From contig NZ_CP070501.1 in assembly GCF_018308945.1 (NCBI RefSeq), positions 992,001 to 1,056,000 on the forward strand: a stretch of 64,000 nucleotides of DNA, read 5' to 3'. The stretch is from Agrococcus sp. Marseille-Q4369. Lineage in GTDB: Bacteria > Actinomycetota > Actinomycetes > Actinomycetales > Microbacteriaceae. A program made the position numbers and the translations under genes. The notes beneath the pieces are model-generated. The model saw only the letters and a program-made list of their open reading frames with translations. It made no database searches and had not been told where the DNA came from. Of the stretch, positions 50,196-58,742 are shown piece after piece (the first letter of the stretch is position 1; every line of letters begins with the position of its first letter).

Positions 50196-52391
50196 CTACG
50201 CCGTCACGAGCGCCGCGCGGGCGTCGGGGTCGAGCCGGCGGTCGACCGCGAGGCGCAGCGCCGGGTTCGCGAGCAGCTTCGGGTCGGCGTCGAGCACCGC
50301 GCGGGCGGCGTCGCGCGCGGCCTCGATGATGCCCGCGTCGCGCGCGACCCGGAGCACCTTGAGCCCGCTGCGGCCGCCCGACTGCGCGGCGCCGAGCACG
50401 TCGCCCTCGCCGCGCTGCTCGAGGTCGACCTCGGCGAGCTCGAAGCCGTCGAGGGTCGAGGCGACCGCCTCGAGCCGCTCGCGAGCGGTGCTCTCGGGAT
50501 CGACCGAGGAGACGAGCATGCACAGCGCCGCGTGCTCGCCGCGGCCGACGCGGCCGCGCAGCTGGTGCAGCTGCGAGACGCCGAAGCGATCGGCCGAGAG
50601 CACGACCATCATCGTCGCGTTCGGCACATCGACGCCGACCTCGATGACGGTCGTCGCGACGAGCACGTCGATCTCGCGATCGCGGAACGCGCGCATGACC
50701 GCGTCCTTCTGCTCCGTCGTGTCGGCCCCGGTGAGCTGCGCGAGCACCTTGCCCCGCAGCTCCGGCCGCTCACGCAGCCGCGCGAGCGTCGTCACCACGT
50801 CGTCGACGGGAGGCAGCGGCCTCGTGCCCGCCGACGCATCCGCCTCGTCGTCGCTCCGGTCGATGCCCTCGAGCTTGCCGGGCGAGATCGCCGGGCAGAC
50901 GACGAACGCCTGCCGGCCGGCGTCGAGCTCCTCGCGCATCCGCGACCACACGCGCCCGAAGTGCGCGGGGCGCTCGACGGGATCGACGACGAACGTCTTG
51001 ATCGGGCTGCGGCCCGCGGGGAGCGATCGGATGGTCGAGACGTCGAGGTCGCCGAACGCGGTCATCGCGATCGTGCGCGGGATCGGCGTCGCGGTGAGAA
51101 CGAGCGTGTGCGGGTGGATGCCCTTCGCGCGCAGCGCCTCGCGCTGGGCGACGCCGAAGCGGTGCTGCTCGTCGATGACGACGAGCGCGAGCTCGGCGAA
51201 GGTCGTGCGCTCGCTCAGCAGCGCGTGCGTGCCGACGACGATGCGCGCCGACCCCGCCGCGATCGCGAGCGCCGCGCGCTTGCGGTCGGCGGCGGGCATC
51301 TGGCCGGTGAGGAGCGTCGGCTGCAGCTGGGCGGCGAGCTCGGGACCGAGCGAGCGCACGATCGAGCGGAGGTGCTGCACCGCGAGCACCTCGGTGGGTG
51401 CGAGGAGCGCCGCCTGACCGCCCGACTCGGCGACCGTGAGCATCGCGCGCGTCGCCACGACCGTCTTGCCCGAGCCGACCTCGCCCTGCACGAGCCGGTG
51501 CATCGCGGTGCCGCTCGCGAGATCGGCCGCGATCGCATCGCCCGCCGCGCGCTGGTCGTCCGTGAGCTGCCACGGCAGGCCCGCGTCGAAGCGCTCGAGC
51601 AGGGCACCCGGATGCCTCGGCTGGGTCGGGAGGGTGTCGAACCAGTCGCGGGTGGCGAGCAGGTAGGTCTGCAGCAGGAACGCCTCCTGCCACGCGAGCG
51701 AGTGGCGGGCGCGGTAGGCGTCCTGCTCGGTCTCGGGCTGGTGCGCCATGCGGAGCGCCTCGAGCAGCGACATCAGCCGGTGCTCGGCGCGCACCTCGGC
51801 GGGCACGGGGTCGCGCACGACGTCGAGCGAGTCGAGCGCCTGCGCGACCATCGCCTGGATCTTCGTCGTCGCGAGCGATTGGGTCGCGGGATAGATCGGC
51901 ACGGGCTGCTGCGCCCAGCGCTCGGCGTCGACGCCCGCCTCCTCGTCGAAGAGCTCGTAGTCGGGGTGGGTCAGCTGCCGCTTGCCCTTGTAGTCGCCGA
52001 CGACACCGGAGAAGAGCGCGGTGACGCCCTGGTGCAGCTCGGCCTTCCGCCACGCCTGGTTGAAGAACGCGAGCTCGAGCTCGCTCGAGCCGTCGGTGAT
52101 CGTGATGCTCGTGAGGCTGCGCGGGCGGCCGCGCGCGTCGCGCTGCAGGTCGCGCGTCTCGACGCTCCGCACCTTCGCGACGACGGTGACGTGCTCCCCG
52201 GGCACGAGGCTCCGCAGCTCGGTGAGCTCGCCGCGCTTCGCGTAGCGGCGCGGGAGGTGCCAGAGCAGGTCGCCGACCGTCTCGAGCCCGAACGCGCGAT
52301 GCAGCTTCCCCGCTTGCGCCTTCCCGAGCAGCCGCTCGAGCGGGCGCTCGAGCCCCTCGGGGAGCGCTCCGCCGGCTGCCTTCGACACCAC
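50196..52391 (-). CDS. recG: ATP-dependent DNA helicase RecG
   Basis: 731 residues from GTG 52391. It remodels stalled replication forks and branched DNA. Wedge (OB) domain in the first 180 residues; helicase domains carry Walker A GEVGSGKTVVA, motif II DEQHRFG, motif III TATPIPRT and motif VI QLRGRVGRG. I pick 52391 over the longer GTG at 52418 because a TACCCT box ends six bases before it, the local leaderless pattern. Confidence 0.95.
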   Translation of the reverse strand: MVSKAAGGALPEGLERPLERLLGKAQAGKLHRAFGLETVGDLLWHLPRRYAKRGELTELRSLVPGEHVTVVAKVRSVETRDLQRDARGRPRSLTSITITDGSSELELAFFNQAWRKAELHQGVTALFSGVVGDYKGKRQLTHPDYELFDEEAGVDAERWAQQPVPIYPATQSLATTKIQAMVAQALDSLDVVRDPVPAEVRAEHRLMSLLEALRMAHQPETEQDAYRARHSLAWQEAFLLQTYLLATRDWFDTLPTQPRHPGALLERFDAGLPWQLTDDQRAAGDAIAADLASGTAMHRLVQGEVGSGKTVVATRAMLTVAESGGQAALLAPTEVLAVQHLRSIVRSLGPELAAQLQPTLLTGQMPAADRKRAALAIAAGSARIVVGTHALLSERTTFAELALVVIDEQHRFGVAQREALRAKGIHPHTLVLTATPIPRTIAMTAFGDLDVSTIRSLPAGRSPIKTFVVDPVERPAHFGRVWSRMREELDAGRQAFVVCPAISPGKLEGIDRSDDEADASAGTRPLPPVDDVVTTLARLRERPELRGKVLAQLTGADTTEQKDAVMRAFRDREIDVLVATTVIEVGVDVPNATMMVVLSADRFGVSQLHQLRGRVGRGEHAALCMLVSSVDPESTARERLEAVASTLDGFELAEVDLEQRGEGDVLGAAQSGGRSGLKVLRVARDAGIIEAARDAARAVLDADPKLLANPALRLAVDRRLDPDARAALVTA

Positions 52392-52397
52392 TCGCCC

Positions 52398-52403
52398 AGG
52401 GTA
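52398..52403 (-). promoter_or_regulatory. Putative -10 box of the recG transcript
   Basis: TACCCT on the minus strand, six bases, then GTG 52391. It favours that GTG over the in-frame GTG upstream at 52418. Confidence 0.45.
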
Positions 52404-52462
52404 GGCGCTCCCGCCCACGCGCCCCGGCGCATCCCCCAGTCCCCATGCGTCAGGATGTGTCC

Positions 52463-53035
52463 GTGACGCGCATCATCGGAGGGCTCGCGGGCGGGCTGCG
52501 GCTGCACGTGCCGCTGCGGGGCACGCGCCCGACGGCGGAGCGCGTGCGCGAGGCGATCTTCAGCGCGCTCGACGCGCGCGGGCTGTGCGACAGCGCGAAC
52601 GTGCTCGACCTCTACGCCGGCTCGGGCGCGCTCGGGCTCGAGGCCGCGAGCCGGGGCGCGGAGTCGGTCGTGCTCGTCGAGCGCGACCGCGCGGCGGCGA
52701 AGGTCGCGGAGCGGAACGCCGCGGCGGTCGCGAAGGCGGGCGCGGCGCGCGCGGTCGTCGAGCCGGTGTCGGTCGCGCAGTTCCTGCAGCGCTCGGGGCG
52801 GCAGTTCGACCTCGTCTTCATCGACCCGCCCTACGACCTGCCGCCGGCCGAGCTCGGCTTCGTGCTCGCGACGCTCGCGCCGCTGCTCTCGCACCCCGCG
52901 GTCGTCGTCGTCGAGCAGTCGAAGCGCTCGGGCGACCTCGACCTGCCGGGCGACCTCGTGCTCGAGCGGGCGCGCGACTACGGCGACACGACGCTGCACT
53001 ACCTCGCGACGGCGGGCACGAGCGCCGACGCCTGA
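52463..53035 (+). CDS. rsmD: 16S rRNA (guanine-966-N2)-methyltransferase RsmD
   Basis: 190 residues from GTG 52463 (reading MTRIIGGLAGG, the family's usual opening); the frame is open from ATG 52445. SAM site LDLYAGSGALGLEAASRGA (about 50-68) and catalytic NPPY-type loop IDPPYDLPP (about 120-128). It methylates G966 of 16S rRNA. Divergent from recG with 71 bp between. Confidence 0.92.
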   Translation: MTRIIGGLAGGLRLHVPLRGTRPTAERVREAIFSALDARGLCDSANVLDLYAGSGALGLEAASRGAESVVLVERDRAAAKVAERNAAAVAKAGAARAVVEPVSVAQFLQRSGRQFDLVFIDPPYDLPPAELGFVLATLAPLLSHPAVVVVEQSKRSGDLDLPGDLVLERARDYGDTTLHYLATAGTSADA

Positions 53036-53053
53036 GCCTCGGCGCGCCGGTCG

Positions 53054-54046
53054 TCAGGCGCGGTAGGGGTCCCAGCCGCGGGGCTCGAGCGGCGCACCGT
53101 CGAGCGTGACCCCCTCGCCGGCCTCGACGACGCCGAGCTCGGTCAGCGGCGCGCCCTCGACCTCGGCCGGGAGGTCGATGCCCGCGGGCAGCGTGACGAG
53201 CAGCGCGTGGTCCTCGCCCCCGTAGAGCACCGCGTCGCGGTCGATGGCCAGCCTGGCCGCGAGCGCGTCGACGGCGGCGCCCTCGAGCGCGATGCGGGCG
53301 GCGGATGCGCGGGCCACGCGGGCGGCGTCGAGCGCGAGGCCGTCGGAGACGTCGAGCATCGCGGTGGCGCCCATCGCCGCGAGTGCGGCCCCCGCCGCGA
53401 CGGGCGCGGTCGGGGCGAGGTGGATGCGCACGGTCGCATCGTCGGCGGCGAGGCGCCGAGCGGCGCCGGGCTCGAGCGTGCCGCCCGCCGCGTCGCTCGC
53501 CGCGAGCAGGCGGCCGAGGCCCGTCGCCGACATGCCGAGCGTGCCGACGGCGCACACGCGGTCGCCCGCCCGCGCGCCCGAGCGGAGCACCGCATCCGCG
53601 CCCCGCATGTCGCCGAACGCCGTCACCGCGATCGTGACGCGCTCGGCGGTGCCGAGATCGCCGCCGACGATGCCGCAGCCGGGAGCCATCGCGGCGATGC
53701 CGTCGGCGAGGCCCTCCGCGAACAGCTCGAGGTCGGCCACGCGCGTCGCGCGCGGCACCGCGAGCGCCACGACGAGCGAAGTGGGCACGGCGCCCATCGC
53801 GGCGATGTCGGCGAGGTTCGAGGCGACCGCCTTCCAGCCGAGGTCGTGCCATCCCGACCAGTCGAGCCGGAGGTCTGCGCCCTCGAGCATCGTGTCGGTC
53901 GTGACGACGAAGCGGCCGTCGGGCGCGCACACGACCGCGGCGTCGTCACCGGGGCCGACGATCGTCGCGTCGCCCGCCGGGAGCAGCGGCAGGAAGCGGC
54001 GGAGCGCCTCGAGCTCGCCGACGTCGGCCAGCGTCACGTCGTCCAT
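53054..54046 (-). CDS. thiL: Thiamine-monophosphate kinase ThiL
   Basis: 330 residues. It phosphorylates thiamine phosphate to thiamine diphosphate. PurM fold: GPGDDAAVV (about 31-39), TTDTMLEGADLRLDW, the VASNLADIAAMGA phosphate loop, GIVGGDLG and the later MLDVSDGLALD and GGEDHALLV. It is convergent with rsmD (18 bp apart) and divergent from the DUF3515 gene. TAGCGT lies seven bases before the ATG. Confidence 0.94.
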   Translation of the reverse strand: MDDVTLADVGELEALRRFLPLLPAGDATIVGPGDDAAVVCAPDGRFVVTTDTMLEGADLRLDWSGWHDLGWKAVASNLADIAAMGAVPTSLVVALAVPRATRVADLELFAEGLADGIAAMAPGCGIVGGDLGTAERVTIAVTAFGDMRGADAVLRSGARAGDRVCAVGTLGMSATGLGRLLAASDAAGGTLEPGAARRLAADDATVRIHLAPTAPVAAGAALAAMGATAMLDVSDGLALDAARVARASAARIALEGAAVDALAARLAIDRDAVLYGGEDHALLVTLPAGIDLPAEVEGAPLTELGVVEAGEGVTLDGAPLEPRGWDPYRA

Positions 54047-54053
54047 GCCGGCA

Positions 54054-54059
54054 ACGCTA
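54054..54059 (-). promoter_or_regulatory. Putative -10 box of the thiL transcript
   Basis: TAGCGT on the minus strand, 7-nt spacer, ATG 54046; leaderless pattern. Confidence 0.42.
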
Positions 54060-54086
54060 GCCGGGAAGTCCGATCAGCTCCTCGCG

Positions 54087-54143
54087 GGACCCCTTCCACC
54101 CCGCGGGACCCGGTGCACCAGGTCCCGTTCGGTGGGAAGGTCC
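54087..54143. repeat. Multi-arm inverted repeat between thiL and the DUF3515 gene
   Basis: The outer arms GGACC and CCTTCCACC pair with GGTGGGAAGG and GGTCC, and inside them GGGACC pairs with GGTCCC around the palindrome GGTGCACC. The result is one long hairpin or cruciform in the divergent promoter gap. It could be a shared operator or an extruded palindromic element. Confidence 0.65.
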
Positions 54144-54187
54144 GGCGGTGGCGGTGCCGCGCCGGGCGGCGCCCGCCGCGCCCTCGG

Positions 54188-54193
54188 TAGGCT
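54188..54193 (+). promoter_or_regulatory. Putative -10 box of the DUF3515 gene
   Basis: TAGGCT, 6-nt spacer, GTG at 54200; leaderless pattern that supports the GTG start. Confidence 0.45.
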
Positions 54194-54199
54194 CGAGGG

Positions 54200-54658
54200 G
54201 TGCGCCTCCTCCCCCTCGCTGCCGCCGCCGCTGCGCTCCTCGCGCTCACCGGCTGCGCTCGCGCGGTGACGCTCCCGGCCGCCGACGACGCATCCGACCC
54301 CGGGTGCGCGCGCGTGTCGGTCTCGCTCCCCGAGCAGCTCGGCGACGCGAGCCTCCCGGAGCCGCTCGAGCGTCGCGACACGACGTCGCAAGCGACGGCC
54401 GCGTGGGGCGACCCGAGCGCGGTGACCCTGCGCTGCGGCATGCCCGAACCGGCGCCGTCGGCGAACCGCTGCATCCAGGTCGGCCCCGTCGACTGGCTCG
54501 AGGTCGCGCAGGAGGAGAACGTCTGGACGTTCGTGAGCTACGGCCGCTCGCCCGCGACGGAGGTGGTCATCGACACGAACGTCGTGAGCGCGGTGACCGC
54601 GCTCGAGGGCGTCTCGAACGCGGTCGACCGCATCGAGCGCACCGGCGAGTGCACCTGA
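54200..54658 (+). CDS. DUF3515-family lipoprotein
   Basis: 152 residues from GTG 54200. Signal peptide with lipobox LALTGC at about 14-19. The remainder has the DUF3515 pattern: a CARVSVSLPEQL start, AAWGDPSAVTLRCGM, then VDWLEV and WTFVSYGRSPATEVVI, with two cysteines likely disulphide bonded. In actinobacteria this gene is commonly next to thiL, as here; its function is unknown. Confidence 0.85.
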   Translation: MRLLPLAAAAAALLALTGCARAVTLPAADDASDPGCARVSVSLPEQLGDASLPEPLERRDTTSQATAAWGDPSAVTLRCGMPEPAPSANRCIQVGPVDWLEVAQEENVWTFVSYGRSPATEVVIDTNVVSAVTALEGVSNAVDRIERTGECT

Positions 54659-54677
54659 GCGATCGGGACCGCCGCCG

Positions 54678-55007
54678 ATGGACTACGTGCAGATCGAGCT
54701 ACCTGTGCGCGATTGGCAGCTCGTCGACGCGTGCGCCGACAACAGCGCAGCCACTGATGCGGTGGGTCTCGACATCGGCTCGGTGACCACGAGCGCGTGC
54801 GTGCGCGATGCCGGCTGGCGCGCATCCGCCGCCTTCGCCGACGAGCATGACGCGCTCGGCTGGCCTCCGGCGGATCGGATGCTGGCGATCGTGCTGCAGC
54901 GCGAGCACTGGCGCTGGGTCGTCGCGCACCTGGACCGGTGGGCGCGCTTCGAGGATGGCGCCGACCTCGAGCGCGTCCGCGCCGTGATCGAGGAGCGGCT
55001 GGACTAG
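54678..55007 (+). CDS. Small hypothetical protein
   Basis: 109 residues, soluble, no signal peptide. Trp-rich C-terminus (LQREHWRWVVAHLDRWARF) and a VTTSACVRDAGWRASAAFADEHDALGWPP region. No family recognised. It has a weak start context. Its TAG stop overlaps the TAG of the opposite gene within one CTAG palindrome. Codon use is normal for the region. Confidence 0.6.
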   Translation: MDYVQIELPVRDWQLVDACADNSAATDAVGLDIGSVTTSACVRDAGWRASAAFADEHDALGWPPADRMLAIVLQREHWRWVVAHLDRWARFEDGADLERVRAVIEERLD

Positions 55008-55357
55008 GAAACCGCGTCGGTCGCGAGCACGTCGGGCAGGAAGACGCGGCCGTCGTCATGCCCGGGGTCGAGCACGATCGCGTGCCCCTTCGGGATGGCC
55101 GCGGCGAGCTCGGCACCCGTGAGCTTCAGGTGCCGGCGCGTCTTGGTGACGAAGCCGCCGATGCGCTTCGTCGACGTGAACGCGACGACGAGCTGCAGCT
55201 CGCCGTGCGGCACGACGAGGAACCGGCCGGAGCCCGGGTCGCGCGGGTTCTCGACGACCGCGGGCACGACGAGCTCGGCGTCGCGCACGACCGCCCACGC
55301 GCCGGCGTGATCGGTCGCATCGATGTCGTGCAGGGCGTCGAGCGTCGGGTTGGCCAC
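55004..55357 (-). CDS. SseB-like small protein
   Basis: 117 residues. The pattern AELVVPAVVENP, LVVPHGELQLVVAFTSTKRI, then GAELAAAIPKGHAIVLDPGHDDGRVFLP resembles the SseB N-terminal domain common in actinobacteria, function unknown. GTG 55357 has CAGCAT six bases upstream, near the leaderless pattern. Convergent with the small gene at 54678. Confidence 0.65.
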   Translation of the reverse strand: MANPTLDALHDIDATDHAGAWAVVRDAELVVPAVVENPRDPGSGRFLVVPHGELQLVVAFTSTKRIGGFVTKTRRHLKLTGAELAAAIPKGHAIVLDPGHDDGRVFLPDVLATDAVS

Positions 55358-55433
55358 GCATCCATGCTGGCAGACGGGGGGCGGATGCCGTGGGTCGGGA
55401 AAGCATGTCGGTGGCGGCTGGGAGACTGGTCAC

Positions 55434-56072
55434 ATGGCGCTCGACTTCACGGCAATCGACTTCGAGACCGCCAACGGCAGCGCGGCCTCCGCGTGCGCGG
55501 TCGGCCTCGTGAAGGTGCGGGACGGCCTCATCGTCGACCGCTTCTCGACGCTCATCCAGCCCTCCTTCCCGCACGATGAGTTCTGGGAGTGGAACACGCG
55601 CATCCACGGCATCCACGCCCACCAGGTGCTGGATGCGCCCGATTGGGCCGAGGCGCAGCGGCTCATCCTCGAGTTCGGCGGCGACGACGTCTACGTCGCC
55701 CACAACGCCGGCTTCGACAAGGGCGTCATGCGCGCGGCAGCGAAGGCCGCGCGGCTGCCGGTGCCCGACATGCGCTGGACCGACTCGCTGCGCATCGCCC
55801 GCAAGACCTTCGCGCTCGAGTCGTACCGGCTGCCGGTCGCGGCGCTCGCGGCGGGCTTCGACGACTTCCGCCACCACGACGCGGGCGGCGATGCCGAGGC
55901 GTGCGCGGCGATCGTGATCGGCGCCGCGAAGCGGCACGAGCTCGACGATCTCGACGCGCTCGTCAAGCGCTGCATGTCGGCCGTGCACGAGATCGGTGAG
56001 CGCCACGAGGAGCTCGCCGAGCTCGAGGCGGCACGGCGCGCGGCGCAGCGCGAGCGGCCGTGGTGGCAGTAG
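55434..56072 (+). CDS. DEDDh-type 3'-5' exonuclease
   Basis: 212 residues from ATG 55434. ExoI DFETAN (about 8-13), ExoII VAHNAGFDKGVM (about 87-98) and ExoIII HHDAGGDAEA (about 146-155) are in order, giving the four acidic residues and the histidine of the DnaQ fold. It may be a stand-alone proofreader or an RNase T/oligoribonuclease relative; there is no polymerase domain. The remaining residues are a Glu/Ala-rich tail. Confidence 0.88.
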   Translation: MALDFTAIDFETANGSAASACAVGLVKVRDGLIVDRFSTLIQPSFPHDEFWEWNTRIHGIHAHQVLDAPDWAEAQRLILEFGGDDVYVAHNAGFDKGVMRAAAKAARLPVPDMRWTDSLRIARKTFALESYRLPVAALAAGFDDFRHHDAGGDAEACAAIVIGAAKRHELDDLDALVKRCMSAVHEIGERHEELAELEAARRAAQRERPWWQ

Positions 56073-56382
56073 TTCGGCGAGGCCTCGCTATAACGAAACC
56101 ATCACATTTCGACGGTGAGGATCGGTCGAGATCCGCGTGATCCTGCGGAAGTCGGCGCCGGCGCCCCGTAGCTCTTCTACTGCCCTGGGGTAACGTCGAT
56201 CCGCGGTGGCCACGGCTGGCCGCCCTTCCGAATGGACGCGACCGTCGGCTCCCCAGCTGTCGACGAGCGTATGGTGCCGCTTCGCAGACGACCTCCGTCG
56301 TCGATGGACGGCAGACGACACACCGCCGGCGCGGTGGCACCCGTCCTCGACTGAACGCCCTCGCGGCGTGGCAGGAGTGACC
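56073..56382. promoter_or_regulatory. Intergenic region upstream of the betaine ABC operon
   Basis: 310 bp without a convincing gene. It starts with a relatively AT-rich stretch (TAACGAAACCATCAC) and must contain the promoter of the proV-proW-proX unit. I see no riboswitch-like structure and cannot place a -35/-10 pair with confidence. The GTG start at 56383 has AGGAG at 56373-56377. Confidence 0.4.
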
Positions 56383-57738
56383 GTGACCGAACCGCAAGTG
56401 ATCGCGCGCCCCGGGGGTGCCGACGAGACCCGTGGCGCCGACGACATCGCCGTGCGCGTCGAGCACCTCACGAAGGTGTTCGGCCGCCGGGGCCTCGAGG
56501 CCGCCGACCGCCTCGCCGCCGGCGCCTCGCGAGAGGACGTCGCCAAGCTCGGCACCGCCGCCGTCATCGACGCCTCCTTCGAGGTGCGACGCGGCGAGAT
56601 CTTCGTCGTGATGGGGCTCTCGGGCTCCGGCAAGTCGACGCTCATCCGCATGCTCAACGGCCTGCTCGACGCCACGCACGGCACCGTCGAGATCGCCGGC
56701 GAGCGCGTGACCGGCATCGACGCGAAGCGACTGCGCGCCGTGCGCCGCTCGCAGGTCTCGATGGTCTTCCAGCACTTCGCGCTCCTGCCCCACCGCACGG
56801 TGCTCGACAACGTCGCCTACGGACTTGAGATCCAGGGCGTCGACCGCGAGCGCCGGCTCGAGCTCGCGCGCGACGTCGTCCGCCGGGTCGGGCTCTCCGG
56901 CTGGGAGGAGCGGTTCCCGAGCGAGCTCTCCGGCGGCATGCAGCAGCGCGTCGGCATCGCCCGCGCCCTCTGCGCCGACACCCCCGTGCTGCTCATGGAC
57001 GAGGCGTTCAGCGCGCTCGACCCGCTCATCCGCCGCGAGATGCAGGAGCAGCTCGTCGAGCTGCAGGCCGAGCTCGGCAAGACGATCGTCTTCATCACCC
57101 ACGACCTCAACGAGGCGATGTTCCTCGGCGACCGCATCGCCGTCATGCGCGACGGCCGCATCGTGCAGATCGGCACGCCCGAGGAGATCCTCACCGACCC
57201 CGCGAACGACTACGTCGCGCAGTTCGTGCAGGACGTCGATCGCACCCGCGTGCTCACCGCAGCGAGCGTGATGGAGCCGCCCGCCGCATCCGTGCCCGCC
57301 ACCGTCGGGCCGCGCGGCGCGCTCCGCGCGATGCGCGACGTGCAGAGCTCGACCCTCCTCGTCACGGGGCCGGGCCGCACCGTGCTCGGTGCCGTGCGCG
57401 ACCGCGACGTGCTGCGCGCCGTGCAGCGCGGGCACCGCGAGCTGCGCCCGCTCGTCGACGCCGACGTGCACCGCGTCTCGCCCGACACGAGCCTCGCCGA
57501 GCTGCCGGAGCTCGCCGTCACGAGCGGCCTGCCGATCGCGGTCGTCGACGGCGGCGACCGCCTGCTCGGGGTCATCCCGCGCGTCATGCTGCTCGCGGCG
57601 CTCGGCAACGTGCCGACCGAGACGTCGGAGATGGCGATCGTCGACCTGCCGCCCGCGCTCGACCCGGCGCTCGTCGCCCAGACCCTCGACGATGCGAGTG
57701 CTCGCTTCGATGGACAGGAGGTGCGCGATGCTCGATGA
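56383..57738 (+). CDS. proV: Glycine betaine/proline ABC transporter ATPase with CBS pair
   Basis: 451 residues from GTG 56383, set by AGGAG upstream. OpuAA/ProV-type: extra N-terminal insertion (LEAADRLAAGASREDVAKLG), Walker A GLSGSGKSTLIRMLNGL, Q-loop VFQHFALLPHRTV, signature LSGGMQQRVGIARALCAD and Walker B VLLMDEAFSALDPL. The C-terminal 150 residues are two CBS domains, which in OpuA sense ionic strength and gate transport. It overlaps the permease gene by 11 bp. Confidence 0.93.
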   Translation: MTEPQVIARPGGADETRGADDIAVRVEHLTKVFGRRGLEAADRLAAGASREDVAKLGTAAVIDASFEVRRGEIFVVMGLSGSGKSTLIRMLNGLLDATHGTVEIAGERVTGIDAKRLRAVRRSQVSMVFQHFALLPHRTVLDNVAYGLEIQGVDRERRLELARDVVRRVGLSGWEERFPSELSGGMQQRVGIARALCADTPVLLMDEAFSALDPLIRREMQEQLVELQAELGKTIVFITHDLNEAMFLGDRIAVMRDGRIVQIGTPEEILTDPANDYVAQFVQDVDRTRVLTAASVMEPPAASVPATVGPRGALRAMRDVQSSTLLVTGPGRTVLGAVRDRDVLRAVQRGHRELRPLVDADVHRVSPDTSLAELPELAVTSGLPIAVVDGGDRLLGVIPRVMLLAALGNVPTETSEMAIVDLPPALDPALVAQTLDDASARFDGQEVRDAR

Positions 57739-58678
57739 CATCCGCCTGCCGCTCGGCGACTGGGTCGAGACCGGCGTCGACTGGATCACCGACAACCTCG
57801 CCGTGCTCTTCGACGTGATCCGCACGGTCGTCGGCGGCGTCTTCGACGTCGTCGAGATGGCGTTCACGGAGCCGCCCGCGATCGTCATGATCGTCGTGCT
57901 CGCGCTCATCGCCCTCCTCGTGCGGGGATGGCGGATGGGTGTGGGCACGGTGCTCGGGCTCGTCGTCATCGTGCTCGTCGACCAGTGGGACAACGCGATG
58001 GCGACGCTCGCGCTCACGGTCGTCGCGGCGCTCCTCGCGCTCCTGCTCGCCATCCCGCTCGGCATCTGGGCGGCGCGCTCCGACACCGTCTCGGCGATCA
58101 TCCGACCCGTGCTCGACTTCCTGCAGACGATGCCCGCGTTCGTCTACCTGATCCCGGCGATCATCCTGTTCGGCATCGGCGTCGTGCCCGGCATCATCGC
58201 GACCATCGCGTTCGCGATGGCGCCCGGCGTGCGCTTGACCGAGCTCGGCATCCGCGGCGTCAACCGCGAGATCGTCGAGGCCGGTGCCGCCTTCGGCGCC
58301 TCCCCCGGCCGCATCCTGCGCCAGATCCAGCTGCCGCTCGCGCTGCCGACGATCATGACGGGCGTCAACCAGATCATCATGCTGTCGCTCTCGATGGTCG
58401 TCATCGCGGCGATGGTCGGCGCCGGCGGCCTCGGGCAGGACATCGTGCAGGCGCTGCAGCGCATCGACGTGGGACTCGGGTTCGAGGCGGGCCTGTCGGT
58501 CGTGACCCTCGCGATCGTGCTCGACCGCGTGACGAACGCGCTCGGCAGCCTGCAGGCGCACAGCCCCGTCGCGAAGCTGCGGTCGCGCCGGCGCAGCGCA
58601 GCCCCGAGCGCACCATCGCCGCACGACGTCGCCGCCGTGACGACCGTCGAGACGGCACCGGCCGGCAGCGGCCGCTGA
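57728..58678 (+). CDS. proW: Glycine betaine/proline ABC permease
   Basis: 316 residues. Membrane helices from about residue 45 on, and the binding-protein-dependent permease motif EAGAAFGASPGRILRQIQLPLALP (about 180-203), which contacts the ATPase. An Ala/Ser-rich cytoplasmic tail of about 35 residues follows. Its ATG lies inside the end of proV. It forms the OpuAB/ProW pore for compatible solutes. Confidence 0.92.
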   Translation: MLDDIRLPLGDWVETGVDWITDNLAVLFDVIRTVVGGVFDVVEMAFTEPPAIVMIVVLALIALLVRGWRMGVGTVLGLVVIVLVDQWDNAMATLALTVVAALLALLLAIPLGIWAARSDTVSAIIRPVLDFLQTMPAFVYLIPAIILFGIGVVPGIIATIAFAMAPGVRLTELGIRGVNREIVEAGAAFGASPGRILRQIQLPLALPTIMTGVNQIIMLSLSMVVIAAMVGAGGLGQDIVQALQRIDVGLGFEAGLSVVTLAIVLDRVTNALGSLQAHSPVAKLRSRRRSAAPSAPSPHDVAAVTTVETAPAGSGR

Positions 58679-58742
58679 GACTTCGGCGGCCGCGCAGGCG
58701 GCCGCTGACGGACGGAAGATACGGAACGAGAGAGGACACAGC

